Part shown: positions 55,550-64,000 of the stretch, piece after piece
Numbering within the stretch: the stretch's first letter is position 1
How the letters are laid out: every line of letters starts with the position of its first letter
Assembly: GCF_007954355.1 (NCBI RefSeq)
Contig: NZ_VOLR01000013.1
Span: forward strand, 1 to 64,000
Direction of reading: 5' to 3'
Source: Colwellia hornerae
GTDB lineage: Bacteria; Pseudomonadota; Gammaproteobacteria; Enterobacterales; Alteromonadaceae
DNA: 64,000 nucleotides
Translations under genes and position numbers: made by a program
The notes under the pieces: model-generated
Seen by the model: only the letters and a program-made list of their open reading frames with translations
Database searches by the model: none
Told to the model about the DNA's origin: nothing

Positions 55550-55956
55550 AAACAGCCACTGTTTTTATAAAAAGAACCCACATTATTAGCCTCTTTATCT
55601 CTTTAATTTTTAGCCCAAGTGTTTGGGCTGAACGAACTGAGTATGTGGTAGAATTGAAAGATCACTTGTTTTTTCCAGCGGTTATAAAAATTCCACCTAA
55701 CGAAAAAGTTAAACTTATAATTTATAATCGCGATACAACACCTGAAGAGTTTGATAGTTTTGATTTAAATCGAGAAAAGGTTATTTTCCCCAATAAAAGA
55801 GCCGTTATTTTTATTGGTCCATTACCCGAAGGTAAATATCACTTTTTTGGTGAGTTTAATCCTAATAGTGCCAAAGGGACTATTATCGTTACCCCCATGC
55901 CCAAGCGTAAAAAAGCAATCAAAGTTATTGTTAAAAATAGCGTAGGAGGTGCTTAA
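55546..55956 (+). CDS. Periplasmic cupredoxin-domain protein
   Basis: A GTG start (GGGAGG upstream) overlaps the kinase stop. The 136-aa product has a signal peptide (about 1-28, ending VWA) and one cupredoxin-like domain (about 32-115) with the PEEFDSFDLNREKVIFP stretch and a closing EGKYHFFGEF strand. This EF(E/D)S...EK pattern is seen in iron-related cupredoxins next to FTR1 permeases. Classic type I copper ligands (His-Cys-His-Met) are not evident. It may pass iron or copper to the FTR1-like neighbour. Confidence 0.8.
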   Translation: MKTATVFIKRTHIISLFISLIFSPSVWAERTEYVVELKDHLFFPAVIKIPPNEKVKLIIYNRDTTPEEFDSFDLNREKVIFPNKRAVIFIGPLPEGKYHFFGEFNPNSAKGTIIVTPMPKRKKAIKVIVKNSVGGA

Positions 55957-56753
55957 TGTTGATTAATACTGTGCTTTTATTTTTGAGTAACAGTTTAGTT
56001 ATTTTTATGGTGTTAGCTTTGTTGTTATCGATTAAAAATAAGTTACAACTCTGTGGTATTACTCTGATATGTGGTGCGCTAGTGGGTGTTAGTTTTATGT
56101 CACTGCTTTGGCTTTACATTGACGAGATCAGTCAGTTGTTTGATGATACCGGACTTGAATGGTTCTATGCCTGTATACATATTCTTGTTTATATTTTAAT
56201 TTTACATTTTATTCATCATTCAAATACCAGCGTAAATATCGCCAATAACAATAAGCAATCTTGGTATGCGGGCGCAATACTGGCGTTCGTTATTATGCTA
56301 CAGGGGACTAATTTCCTTATCTACTTTGTTGGATATTGGTCGCAAACCGATGTGGCTAATGCGCTTTTTATTGGCGTCGTTTTAGGAACAGGAATTTGTA
56401 TTAGCATCAGTATATTATTGTACTTTTTCTGTATATTTCTTAATGAACGTTTTTATGGTCGCAGCACAGAAGTTATTTTTATCCTCTTTGCTTGTGGGTT
56501 ATTTAATAAAACCAGCGATTTATTACTACAAATTGATTTCTTACCCAGTAGTCATATGATTTTTGATGTTAACTTTATTGTTCGAGAAAAGTCTGAATTA
56601 GGACATTTTTTGAAAGCGTTATTTGGTTACGATGCAAGTCCGACCTTGTTACAAATTGGACTATATCTTAGCGCTTTGCTCATCGCATTTTTTTGGTGTC
56701 TGTTCCCCGAAAAACCTTGGCGATTCACTCGTGTTAAGCAGGTTATATCATGA
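55956..56753 (+). CDS. FTR1-like membrane protein lacking REGxE motifs
   Basis: The 265-aa protein has about seven transmembrane helices in the order of FTR1/EfeU iron permeases. At the places where FTR1 proteins have REGxE, this one has LSNSL in helix 1 and LQGTN in helix 4. The acidic iron-binding pairs are therefore absent. It follows a cupredoxin gene as FTR1 genes often do, and overlaps it and the next gene by a few bases. Possible roles are a degenerate permease, a transporter for another metal, or a sensor. Family assignment is moderate. Confidence 0.6.
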   Translation: MLINTVLLFLSNSLVIFMVLALLLSIKNKLQLCGITLICGALVGVSFMSLLWLYIDEISQLFDDTGLEWFYACIHILVYILILHFIHHSNTSVNIANNNKQSWYAGAILAFVIMLQGTNFLIYFVGYWSQTDVANALFIGVVLGTGICISISILLYFFCIFLNERFYGRSTEVIFILFACGLFNKTSDLLLQIDFLPSSHMIFDVNFIVREKSELGHFLKALFGYDASPTLLQIGLYLSALLIAFFWCLFPEKPWRFTRVKQVIS

Positions 56754-57454
56754 AAAAAATATTTTATGTTTTAGTGTTATTGTTGCACAGTCTTTACAGT
56801 GTGGTTGTCTTTGCAGATGGGGTCGTGGTTGATAAAGTATATCATCCGCATGTCTTACCCAATGAGAAAGAAGTTGAATGGCGGTTATTGTCTCATCAAA
56901 CGGATAAGAGTAATGATTTAGCGCAGCGCTTTGCCTATGGACAATCGGTACTTGACAATGTGATGGTAGAATTTTATATCGTCGGTGAACGCGATATCGA
57001 TGGAAATTTTGGTTTGTCTGCTTACGAAATAGAAACGCGTTGGATGTTAACGGAGCAAGGTCAGTATTGGGCGGATTGGGGCATGCTTTTTGAATTTGAA
57101 AAAGAACATAATAAAGATAGCTGGGAAGTGACTTCGGGCTTGTTGTTTGAGAAAGAAATAGGGCGGACCAGTTTAAGTATTAATGCACTTTTGATTTACG
57201 AGTGGGGTAATGATATTCAAAATGAGCTAGAAATGGAATTCCGTGCTCAATATCGTTATCGCTGGCGACCACAATTTCAACCCGCAATTGAGTTATATTC
57301 AGGTGAAGATTATGTTGGTATTGGGCCAGCGTTTATGGGGATACAACGCTTTGACAGACAAAAACAGTTAAAGTGGGAACTTGGCTTTATTACCGGATTG
57401 AATGGTGAAAGCAAAGATCATATTTTACGTGCGGCTATTGAGTTTGAATTCTAA
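56750..57454 (+). CDS. Exported beta-strand-rich (outer-membrane-like) protein
   Basis: The 234-aa product has a signal peptide (about 1-22, ending VVFA). It then alternates in short aromatic strands (for example MVEFYIVG, EIETRWML, WGMLFEFE) and closes with AIEFEF, as in small outer-membrane barrels. I do not recognise a named family. Its start overlaps the FTR1-like gene and its stop overlaps the next gene, so it belongs to this operon. Confidence 0.6.
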   Translation: MKKIFYVLVLLLHSLYSVVVFADGVVVDKVYHPHVLPNEKEVEWRLLSHQTDKSNDLAQRFAYGQSVLDNVMVEFYIVGERDIDGNFGLSAYEIETRWMLTEQGQYWADWGMLFEFEKEHNKDSWEVTSGLLFEKEIGRTSLSINALLIYEWGNDIQNELEMEFRAQYRYRWRPQFQPAIELYSGEDYVGIGPAFMGIQRFDRQKQLKWELGFITGLNGESKDHILRAAIEFEF

Positions 57455-58197
57455 TGAACAGCACTTTACCGCTAAGTAGACGCTATACAGCAACGTTATT
57501 ATGGCTTTGTTGTTGTTGTTTCTTATTACTCTTTTCGCTAGGCTTAAGTTGGCAGATAAATAAAAGTGCTAATTTTTTTTATAGCTTTTGGTATTCGCCA
57601 CTTAATATTGAGCAAACAATAAAAACCTATGCGCCTGAAAATACGCAAGGTAAAAGAGACTTTGCCCAGACAAGCCGTGAGCAACATTTATTAAGCTTCA
57701 GCGAAATTGTTGATGAAATTCATAACAATGGCAAAGGTTTAGCGAGGTTAAGTTATCTTAATAATGATAACCAGCATCGCGCGTTACTAACCAAACCTGA
57801 AGTTGTGCATTTACAAGATGTTAGTGTTTTAGTTAACCAATTACGCACAGTATCTGTGATTAACACCTTGCTATTACTTATTACGATTGGCGGTGTCTAC
57901 CGTTTTAAACAGCCAAAGCCAAGTAAAAAAGAGCGCTATATGGCGGTGATTATTCCCACAGTTGTATTATTGACTGTCTTGGCATTGTTTGGTTTTACCG
58001 AAATATTTTACTATCTTCATACGGTGGTATTTCCTGATGATCACCAATGGTTTTTTTATTATCAAGAGTCGTTAATGAGTAGTTTAATGAAAGCACCCGA
58101 TTTATTTGCTGCAATAGCCTTGTCTCTCAGTGCTATTGCAGCTGCTATTTATATATTAATTTATCGATTATTAATGACAAAAATTTTTAGTGGCTAA
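57454..58197 (+). CDS. DUF1461-like integral membrane protein
   Basis: The 247-aa protein has four transmembrane helices (about 15-32, 130-150, 162-182, 213-238) and a long periplasmic loop between the first two. The loop has YSFWYSPLNIEQT and TKPEVVHLQDVSVLV, resembling the (R/K)xE..H..DV pattern of DUF1461. Its role is unknown. It is the last gene of the two-component-cupredoxin-FTR1 operon. Confidence 0.6.
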   Translation: MNSTLPLSRRYTATLLWLCCCCFLLLFSLGLSWQINKSANFFYSFWYSPLNIEQTIKTYAPENTQGKRDFAQTSREQHLLSFSEIVDEIHNNGKGLARLSYLNNDNQHRALLTKPEVVHLQDVSVLVNQLRTVSVINTLLLLITIGGVYRFKQPKPSKKERYMAVIIPTVVLLTVLALFGFTEIFYYLHTVVFPDDHQWFFYYQESLMSSLMKAPDLFAAIALSLSAIAAAIYILIYRLLMTKIFSG

Positions 58198-58237
58198 TCG
58201 TCTTAGTTGGTTAGTTGAGATATTATCTAAGGAATAA

Positions 58238-58633
58238 ATGATGAAAATTGAAGTGAGTATGCTTGAAGGTCAGCAACTAAAAGCAAGTTTTGGTGAACAT
58301 GAAATTATTAGCGATCAAGCCATTACCGCTGGAGGTAAGGCAAGTTACCCTGAACCTTTAGATTATTTCCTTGCCAGTATGCCTTTATGTGCTGCATTTT
58401 ATATTCGTAAGTTTTGCCAACAGCGTGATATCAATACTAACGGTATTAAGGTTTTGCAAGATGATAGCAATATTGGTGAGGATAAATACCAAAAGAAATT
58501 TTCTATTCGTGTTGAATTACCTGATGACTTTCCAGAAAAATATAAAAAAGCATTAATTGCCACCGCTAAGACTTGTACGGTAAAAAAAGTCGTTCAGGCG
58601 ATGCCAGAGTTTGATATATCGATTGCTGAGTAA
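58238..58633 (+). CDS. OsmC-family peroxiredoxin-like protein
   Basis: The 131-aa protein has the OsmC/Ohr two-cysteine arrangement: C51 (PLCAAFYIRKFC) and C113 (AKTCTVKKVVQ), which would reduce organic hydroperoxides. It resembles the YhfA subgroup. AAGGA is upstream; ATGs at 58238 and 58241 are both possible. It is 40 bp after the operon and may be cotranscribed. Confidence 0.88.
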   Translation: MMKIEVSMLEGQQLKASFGEHEIISDQAITAGGKASYPEPLDYFLASMPLCAAFYIRKFCQQRDINTNGIKVLQDDSNIGEDKYQKKFSIRVELPDDFPEKYKKALIATAKTCTVKKVVQAMPEFDISIAE

Positions 58634-58686
58634 ATTTCAGCCAAGTCATTGTTAATATAGCAATGCACTCAGCTGAAATGATAGCG

Positions 58687-59100
58687 CTAGGGATTAATTG
58701 ATTCTAATTCTTTGATACGGCTTTTACTGACTAAAATATAGCACTTCTTGTAGGCCGAAGCGGCACCAGTTCCCGGTGAAATAGCAAGGTACTGCCATCG
58801 ACAATCATTTTCTCTAAAGGTAATAAAATTACGTTGTGAGCGTTTGAACATGTTTAATGCAGATTTTCTTCCTGTTACTGAGGCAAACTCTTCAAGAATG
58901 AACACTTGATTGTTTATCCAGGTTTGTAACTCTCTATCTACTGCTTGTTTAACTATATCTAAGCAGCCGGATAAGCCAGAGGTTGTTTTTTGGGTTAGTT
59001 CGCATTCATCAATCGATTTTTTTGCGTAGCTAACATTGGATAAAAAACATAGCGCTAAGGCTAAACTGTAGAAAGACATTTTGCTCATGATACTTTTCAT
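58687..59100 (-). CDS. LprI-like (DUF1311) exported protein
   Basis: From ATG 59100 the product is about 137 aa, with a signal peptide (about 1-26, ending VSYA). Cysteines and a CRWQYLAISPGTGA(A/S)AYKKCY-like end are typical of DUF1311, the fold of lysozyme inhibitor LprI. Lysozyme inhibition is inferred from the family. The start is uncertain: ATGs at 59127 and 59088 are also in frame, and none has a good ribosome site. Confidence 0.6.
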   Translation of the reverse strand: MKSIMSKMSFYSLALALCFLSNVSYAKKSIDECELTQKTTSGLSGCLDIVKQAVDRELQTWINNQVFILEEFASVTGRKSALNMFKRSQRNFITFRENDCRWQYLAISPGTGAASAYKKCYILVSKSRIKELESINP

Positions 59101-59159
59101 TATATTTATAAGTTTATCGTTAATCATCGGGTTATAGATAAAGTAATGATAGCTCAACT

Positions 59160-59462
59160 TTATGCAGGTAGTACTTTTTTATAAGGTTTTACGGTAACTT
59201 TTTTATAAACACCCGCGCTAATATAGGGGTCTTTATCTGCCCATACTTGTGCTTGGCTTAAATTATTAAATTCAGCAATAATCAGCGAGCCAGTAAAACC
59301 GGCTTCACCAGGATTTTCATTATCGATAGCAGGGCAAGGGCCAGCAACTAATAATCGTCCTTGGTCTTGTAATTCTCGTAACCGTGCTAAGTGTTGCTCA
59401 CGTACCGACATTCTTAAAGCTAAGCTATTTTCTACGTCTTCTGAATAAATAAGATAAAACAT
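59160..59462 (-). CDS. yciI: YciI-like protein
   Basis: The 100-aa protein fits the YciI fold, with an active-site-like His in [18 protein letters not shown] and Asp in DPY ([12 protein letters not shown]). Such proteins are small putative enzymes of unknown reaction. It lies just downstream of yciB on the same strand, as in E. coli. Confidence 0.9.
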   Translation of the reverse strand: MFYLIYSEDVENSLALRMSVREQHLARLRELQDQGRLLVAGPCPAIDNENPGEAGFTGSLIIAEFNNLSQAQVWADKDPYISAGVYKKVTVKPYKKVLPA

Positions 59463-59503
59463 GGTATTTCCATAAATTTGAGGGTTATATTTACGTTAAG
59501 TGA

Positions 59504-60070
59504 TTACTTTTTTTCTTCAATTGATTTGTCACTCTCGTCTTCATCATCGGGAAAGTGTTTTGATAATGATAAAATTGAGCCGATTGAAAAAACAAACATT
59601 AAGCCGGTTAAACCGAATACTTTAAAGTTTACCCAAGTGTCTTGGTCAAAATTAAAAGCGACGTATAAATTTAACACGGCGCATAATGCGAAAAATAGCG
59701 CCCAAGCCAAATTAAGTTTACTCCAAATGTTCTCAGGCAAAGTTAATGATTCACCAAGGAAATCTTTGATGATGTTTTTATTAAATATTTTATCACTGAC
59801 TATCAGGGCGATCGCAAAGAATAAATTGATGATGGTGACTTTCCATTTTAGAAAAGTATCATAGTGTAAAAATATTGTTAGCCCACCAAACACGGCAATA
59901 AGTACAAAAAATATCAAGGTACGTTTAGGTATCGGCTCTTTTTTGATTAGGTAGTAAATTATTTGTGCGGCGCCAAGGATAATTAGAGCGCCGGTTGCCC
60001 AATATATATCAACAAATTTATAGACAATAAAGAAAACAACGAGGGGCAGATATTCAAACAGAGCATGCAT
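59504..60070 (-). CDS. yciB: Inner-membrane protein YciB (septation-related)
   Basis: The 188-aa protein has five to six transmembrane helices and starts MHALFEYLPLVVFFIVYKF, a recognisable YciB start. It has the conserved PENIWSKLNLAWALFF and WVNFKVFG segments and an acidic tail. YciB takes part in cell-envelope synthesis or septation. It is followed by yciI, as in E. coli. Confidence 0.93.
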   Translation of the reverse strand: MHALFEYLPLVVFFIVYKFVDIYWATGALIILGAAQIIYYLIKKEPIPKRTLIFFVLIAVFGGLTIFLHYDTFLKWKVTIINLFFAIALIVSDKIFNKNIIKDFLGESLTLPENIWSKLNLAWALFFALCAVLNLYVAFNFDQDTWVNFKVFGLTGLMFVFSIGSILSLSKHFPDDEDESDKSIEEKK

Positions 60071-60129
60071 AGTATTAAATTTCCAATCAACCTTCGCTTA
60101 TACGTAAGTTAATTCTACTCAATGCTTAA

Positions 60130-60159
60130 GCATTAGCCAAACAATTATTTGGCTAATGC
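60130..60159 (-). terminator. Hairpin between the M24 peptidase and yciB
   Basis: A perfect 12-bp stem (60130-60141 and 60148-60159) with a 6-nt loop lies about 75 bp beyond the M24 peptidase stop. No T-run follows, so it may end the upstream transcript only weakly. Confidence 0.45.
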
Positions 60160-60236
60160 GAGCTAAAAACGTTAAATACCAGCGAAAACGTTACAAATCA
60201 TTAACTGAACGTATTGATTTTTTTAATAAAAACAAG

Positions 60237-61481
60237 CTAGTTATTACTTAGTCCGAACGGGTCATCTATAGAATAAGATGGTTCAGTAAACCATTTTGCG
60301 CCGTGTTCACTCATATAAAAGTGATCTTCTAAGCGAACACCAAATTCGTTCGGTACCACCAACATCGGCTCATTAGAGAAACACATACCCACTGCAAGTG
60401 GTGTTTTATCACTACGCACTAAATAAGGCCATTCATGAATGTCTAAACCTATGCCATGACCAGTTCTGTGTGGACAGCCCGGTGTTTGATAATCAGGTCC
60501 CATGGATTGGCTTGCTAAATAATCACGAGCAGCGATATCAACATCCCCACAAGGTACGCCGAGTCTTGCTGCATTAAATGCACTTTCTTGGGCATTTTTT
60601 TCAATCAGCCACATTTGACGCTGACGTGGGTTAGCTTCACCAAACACATAGGTTCTAGTAATATCTGAATTATATCCTGCTACTTGGCAACCGGTATCAA
60701 TAAGTACTATATCGTTAATGTCTAAGGTTTTTGGTGTCTTTACCCCATGTGGATAAGATGAATCTACACCAAATAGCACAATACAAAAGTAAGAGCCAGC
60801 GGCGGCGCCGACTTTAATATGGGCTTGATGGATGAAGTCAGTAACTTCTTGCGTACTGATGCCCTGATATAATATTCTTGCAACGGCTTTATGCACTGCC
60901 ATGGTCATATTTTTAGCTTGTTGCAGCAAAGCAATCTCGGCCAAGGATTTTTGACTACGACAACCGGCTGTAATTGCTTTTGCATTGATCAGTTGATAAT
61001 CTTTTTTGCTCGTGTCGGCACATTGTTTTATACCGTCAGCAATGAAAAATGCGGTTGATTCGTCAAGCGCAATAGTGCCTGAGTCAATCCCCATGTTGGT
61101 TAAGGTTTCAATGAATAATTGATAAGGGTTTTCATGTTCTTGCCAACCATTAACTTTCCCTTCAATGGTCATATATTGACGTAAGGTATTTACTTCAAAG
61201 TCGGGGGTAATATATTGAATATCGCCTTGCTGTGGAATAATTGCCCCGACCATACGTTCACTGGCGTACCATTTTGTACCGGTAAAATAATAGAGGTTAG
61301 TGCCAGCATCTAAGTAAGTTGCCTCAATATTATTGTCTTTCATTAATTGCTGAGCTTTAGCGATACGTAACGTAAACTCGTTTGAAGAAATAGGCTCAAC
61401 ATCGCCGGTCATATTGGTAAGTTTGGCTAGCTCGGCTACTGCGTTAGAGCCTCCTACACCTATAGTCATTGTCTGTGTCAT
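60237..61481 (-). CDS. M24 family metallopeptidase (Xaa-Pro aminopeptidase-like)
   Basis: The 414-aa protein has a creatinase-like N-terminal domain (about 30-170) and the pita-bread catalytic domain with metal ligands in LIDTGC (Asp), NSDITRTY (Asp), HRTGHGIGLDIHE (His), SNEPML (Glu) and VRLEDHF (Glu). Xaa-Pro dipeptide or aminopeptidase activity is likely. It stands alone. It has no signal peptide, so it is cytoplasmic. Confidence 0.9.
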   Translation of the reverse strand: MTQTMTIGVGGSNAVAELAKLTNMTGDVEPISSNEFTLRIAKAQQLMKDNNIEATYLDAGTNLYYFTGTKWYASERMVGAIIPQQGDIQYITPDFEVNTLRQYMTIEGKVNGWQEHENPYQLFIETLTNMGIDSGTIALDESTAFFIADGIKQCADTSKKDYQLINAKAITAGCRSQKSLAEIALLQQAKNMTMAVHKAVARILYQGISTQEVTDFIHQAHIKVGAAAGSYFCIVLFGVDSSYPHGVKTPKTLDINDIVLIDTGCQVAGYNSDITRTYVFGEANPRQRQMWLIEKNAQESAFNAARLGVPCGDVDIAARDYLASQSMGPDYQTPGCPHRTGHGIGLDIHEWPYLVRSDKTPLAVGMCFSNEPMLVVPNEFGVRLEDHFYMSEHGAKWFTEPSYSIDDPFGLSNN

Positions 61482-61598
61482 TTAGCGTCCTGAAAGTAAT
61501 GTATATTGTGCGGTATTATGACATGGATTATTTATTTTATACAATATACATTGTTGACGGGCTATTTAAAAATCTTATCAAAGCCAAATACCCAGCCA

Positions 61599-62423
61599 TT
61601 AATATTTAAGGAAGATAGGGTCTTTCGATAGGGTCATTGCCTGTTGATAAAGTTCAGGGTCGTTATCTTGAAAATACTTCACACGAGTAACGGCTTGCGG
61701 TAGTGCTTGATTTGCTGCATGAATAAGCCAAGCAAGTCCTGCTGAATGATCTTCTTCTGTGCCTTCTCCTAAGAAAAAAGCACGACCCATAGCGCCCATG
61801 GCTTTTGCATGACCGAGCTTTGCTGCTTGTTCAAATAATTGAAAAGCTTGTTCTATATCGCCAGACTGTCTTTTTAAGATAGCGCTATTGAACAAGTCAT
61901 CATCACACTCTGTTAAGGCTGAAGATGTTAGGTCTGGCTCATTATTTAAATTATTTTGCTGGCTATGTTCAAATGGGCTATTAACAGCTTCATTATTGTT
62001 GGTTTCTAGGTATAAGTCTTCAATCAGTTCGTTGCTTTTTTCTTCCTCAAACTCATCGTTAGAAAAAATATCTTTAATGTCTATGTCTTTTCTTTTTTCT
62101 GTTAGCAAACAGCTCATTACTGCATCATAGCGCCCATTAAGTTGCTCTATCGTTTGTTGCTGTTTGCTGATTTGCTTTTTGTAATAGCTTGCATCTTCAG
62201 TTAACTGTTTGATGTGGGCATTTTGTTGGTCGAGATGTTTTTGATGAGACTGCTTTAAGTTATCAATGTTTGATTGATTCGCTTGATCAATTCTTAATTG
62301 TTGGCTGTGACTATATACTTCGAACCGCTCTAGTACACTTTGAACACTCTGTTCGTAGTTATTTTTCATTTTTTCAAACCAGCGAAATATTTGGCTGGGT
62401 ACTTTTTGATTATCTTCTGGCAT
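61599..62423 (-). CDS. SEL1-repeat protein with N-terminal coiled coil
   Basis: The about 274-aa protein (ATG 62423; GAGAG upstream) has a long Gln/Lys/Asp-rich coiled coil (about 20-105), an acidic variable region, and two SEL1-like repeats near the C terminus (GDIEQAFQLFEQAAKLGHAK, then GEGTEEDHSAGLAWLIHAAN). No signal peptide. SEL1 repeats mediate protein-protein contacts; the partner is unknown. Confidence 0.75.
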   Translation of the reverse strand: MPEDNQKVPSQIFRWFEKMKNNYEQSVQSVLERFEVYSHSQQLRIDQANQSNIDNLKQSHQKHLDQQNAHIKQLTEDASYYKKQISKQQQTIEQLNGRYDAVMSCLLTEKRKDIDIKDIFSNDEFEEEKSNELIEDLYLETNNNEAVNSPFEHSQQNNLNNEPDLTSSALTECDDDLFNSAILKRQSGDIEQAFQLFEQAAKLGHAKAMGAMGRAFFLGEGTEEDHSAGLAWLIHAANQALPQAVTRVKYFQDNDPELYQQAMTLSKDPIFLKY

Positions 62424-62656
62424 TGAGGCTCTCAAAACATATCCTTTTTTTAACCATAATAATTGTAAACAGGGAAAGCAATATATTCATTAAAAAACCT
62501 TACTTTATTTATAGGTATTATTTAAAATAAACTATGATTTTATGCTAAATACCTAAAAAATGGTGAATTTCTATTAAAATAAACTTGCAGTTAATTTTTT
62601 TTAGCTTATCTTTATTGCTAAGTTTTCTATTTTTATACGAATTTATAAGGGATTAA

Positions 62657-62932
62657 ATGTTCAAACTACCGGCTCTGTTAACTATTGCTCAAGTTGATGA
62701 CTGTAAAATGCAGCTACTCGAAGAAATTGCTACAAATGATGTGATAACTTTTGATGACAGTGCTGTTACCCATATAGATACCGTAGGTGTGCAATTGTTA
62801 TTAGCGGCAGTCACTTTTATCGCTGCTCAAAATAAAGTACTTAACTGGAATTCTACCTCCTGTGTTATTCAAGAAAGTGTTAAGCAATTAGGGCTTAACG
62901 AAGCCATTTTAAATCAATATCTAAATGCTTAG
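62657..62932 (+). CDS. STAS-domain protein (anti-anti-sigma/MlaB-like)
   Basis: The 91-aa protein is a single STAS domain with VITFDDSAVTHIDTVGVQLL, the motif around the phosphorylatable Ser/Thr. It opens a chemotaxis cluster STAS-cheY-cheA, with 79 bp to cheY. It is a likely regulator within this signalling cluster, but the direct partner is not known. Confidence 0.85.
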   Translation: MFKLPALLTIAQVDDCKMQLLEEIATNDVITFDDSAVTHIDTVGVQLLLAAVTFIAAQNKVLNWNSTSCVIQESVKQLGLNEAILNQYLNA

Positions 62933-63010
62933 TATCAGTTATTTAGTGAAATATCATCTAAATATTATTAAGCTTTTGCCGTTTATATTTACCTTGAAAA
63001 GGAAATACCT

Positions 63011-63373
63011 ATGACCAAGATTTTGGTTGTTGATGACTCTAACTCTATTCGCGATATGGTTAGTTTTACATTAAAAAGTGCCGGTTATGAAACCGTTGAA
63101 GCAAAAGACGGACAAGAAGGTTTGAGTAAAGCTCAGGCTGGGGCTTTTGATTTAGTGATCTCTGATGTAAATATGCCCAATATGGATGGTATTGCTTTAT
63201 GTGAAGAGTTACGTAAGTTACCCGCCTTTAAGTTTACCCCTATTTTGATGTTAACGACTGAAAGTTCTGGTGATATGAAAATGCGTGGCAAAGCTGCCGG
63301 CGCCACTGGCTGGTTAGTTAAACCTTTTAACCCTGAAAAATTATTAGCAACCATTAAACGGGTTGTTAGGTAG
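63011..63373 (+). CDS. cheY: CheY-type chemotaxis response regulator
   Basis: The 120-aa single receiver domain has D8-D9 (VVDDSNSIRD), phosphoacceptor D52 (ISDVNMPNMDG), Thr in LTTESS and Lys in VKPFNP. It lacks an output domain, and cheA follows 5 bp later. Whether it controls flagella, pili or another output cannot be told from the window. Confidence 0.93.
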   Translation: MTKILVVDDSNSIRDMVSFTLKSAGYETVEAKDGQEGLSKAQAGAFDLVISDVNMPNMDGIALCEELRKLPAFKFTPILMLTTESSGDMKMRGKAAGATGWLVKPFNPEKLLATIKRVVR

Positions 63374-63378
63374 CTATT

Positions 63379-64000
63379 ATGAGCGTAGATCTCACGCAGT
63401 TTATTCCAAGCTTTTTAGAAGAAAGCTTCGAGGGGCTCGAATTAATGGAATCGAGCTTGTTAAATCTAGAGCAAGGTGATGATGAAACGATTAATTCAAT
63501 ATTTCGTGCTGCCCATTCCATTAAAGGTGGCGCCGGTACTTTTGGTTTTAATCATGTTACAGAATTTACTCATTTGGTCGAGACACTTCTTGATGAAATG
63601 CGTGATGGCAGACGTAATATTGAAGCGGATGATGTTGAATTATTACTAGAGTCTGTTGACTGTATGCGCTTGTTAATTGAAGCAATAAGAGATGAACGCG
63701 AGTGTGATAGTGAAAAAATAGCTGAAAACTCAAAACGATTAGAGGAAGCATTAGCCGCCAGTGGTAGTGTGATGAGTGAAGCACTAACTATAAATGCTGA
63801 TGATGCACCTACTGATAATAGTAGTGATATTGCAAGGTGGCAGATAAAATTTATACCAGAACATCACTTAGTTCAAACGGGGAATGACCCACTACTGCTC
63901 TTTAATGCTTTAGCCGATTTAGGGAAAGTTTCTTTAGAAGCTAATACTAAAGAACTCCCGACATTAAATGATATCGATGCAGAAGAGCTGTACTTAAGCT
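63379..64000 (+). CDS. cheA: Chemotaxis histidine kinase CheA, 5' part
   Basis: The gene is cut by the window end after about 207 codons. It starts SVDLTQFIPSFLEESFEGLEL and has an HPt domain with H46 in FRAAHSIKGGAGTFGF, the phosphotransfer site. The rest (dimerisation, kinase, CheW-like domains) lies outside. ATG at 63379 follows the cheY stop by 5 bp. Confidence 0.93.
   Translation, partial: MSVDLTQFIPSFLEESFEGLELMESSLLNLEQGDDETINSIFRAAHSIKGGAGTFGFNHVTEFTHLVETLLDEMRDGRRNIEADDVELLLESVDCMRLLIEAIRDERECDSEKIAENSKRLEEALAASGSVMSEALTINADDAPTDNSSDIARWQIKFIPEHHLVQTGNDPLLLFNALADLGKVSLEANTKELPTLNDIDAEELYLS

Overview
The window is chromosomal DNA of an AT-rich marine gammaproteobacterium, most likely Colwellia or a close relative (Alteromonadales). 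This is inferred from gene order and protein character; no search was run. Many blocks keep the order known from Escherichia coli: fadE/yafJ, purM-purN, hda, bepA-yfgD with perM, gcvR-bcp beside bamC, yffB-dapE, ackA-pta with yfbV. They are mixed with families typical of Shewanella, Vibrio and Colwellia (TIGR03503, VC2046/SO_2500-like, DUF5916 barrels).

Layout. 1-4.1 kb: cysK, then a secreted lipase-like hydrolase followed by a membrane-anchored partner of unknown function. 4.1-9.0 kb: two paralogous secreted DUF5916/CBM9-like barrel proteins on the minus strand. 9.3-12.6 kb: a tight plus-strand operon (DUF599, DUF2919, dnaQ, TIGR03503). 12.7-13.6 kb: four identical tRNA-Asp genes, two decayed tRNA-Asp remnants and an 11-copy octanucleotide repeat. 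13.8-21.0 kb: fatty-acid genes (acyl-CoA dehydrogenase, aldehyde dehydrogenase, TetR regulator, fadE); three of them carry a FadR-like palindrome upstream. 21.2-27.9 kb: yafJ and a DUF3108 gene, partly duplicated as a 959-bp direct repeat around a 4.2-kb insert. The insert carries an NspS/MbaA-like polyamine-sensing pair (periplasmic binding protein plus GGDEF-EVL protein), an orphan Xre/MbaA-unrelated ParS-type antitoxin domain and other fragments. 27.9-31.7 kb: purN, purM, DUF2066, hda. 31.7-38.1 kb: a lipoprotein with a HELAH motif, DUF2069, ArsC-like, bepA, an unknown gene, tusA-like, perM. 38.1-44.8 kb: an NTPase, a YgjP-like protease, bcp, gcvR, bamC, DUF2897, an M15 peptidase, dapE, yffB, an ACT protein. 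45.4-52.9 kb: pta, ackA, yfbV, rlmA, xthA, a small unknown, ychJ, and sulA with a clear LexA box. 53.5-58.2 kb: a six-gene operon of two-component system, cupredoxin, degenerate FTR1-like permease, outer-membrane-like protein and DUF1461-like protein. 58.2-62.4 kb: OsmC, LprI-like, YciI, yciB, M24 peptidase, SEL1 protein. 62.7-64 kb: STAS, cheY and the start of cheA, cut by the window end.

The most notable region is 21.2-27.4 kb. Its structure is what single-crossover (Campbell-type) integration of a circle carrying a yafJ-DUF3108 segment would leave: one intact and one truncated copy of each gene, bracketing a complete signalling operon. The second candidate system is the 53.5-58.2 kb operon, whose FTR1-like protein lacks the acidic REGxE motifs expected for iron permeases.
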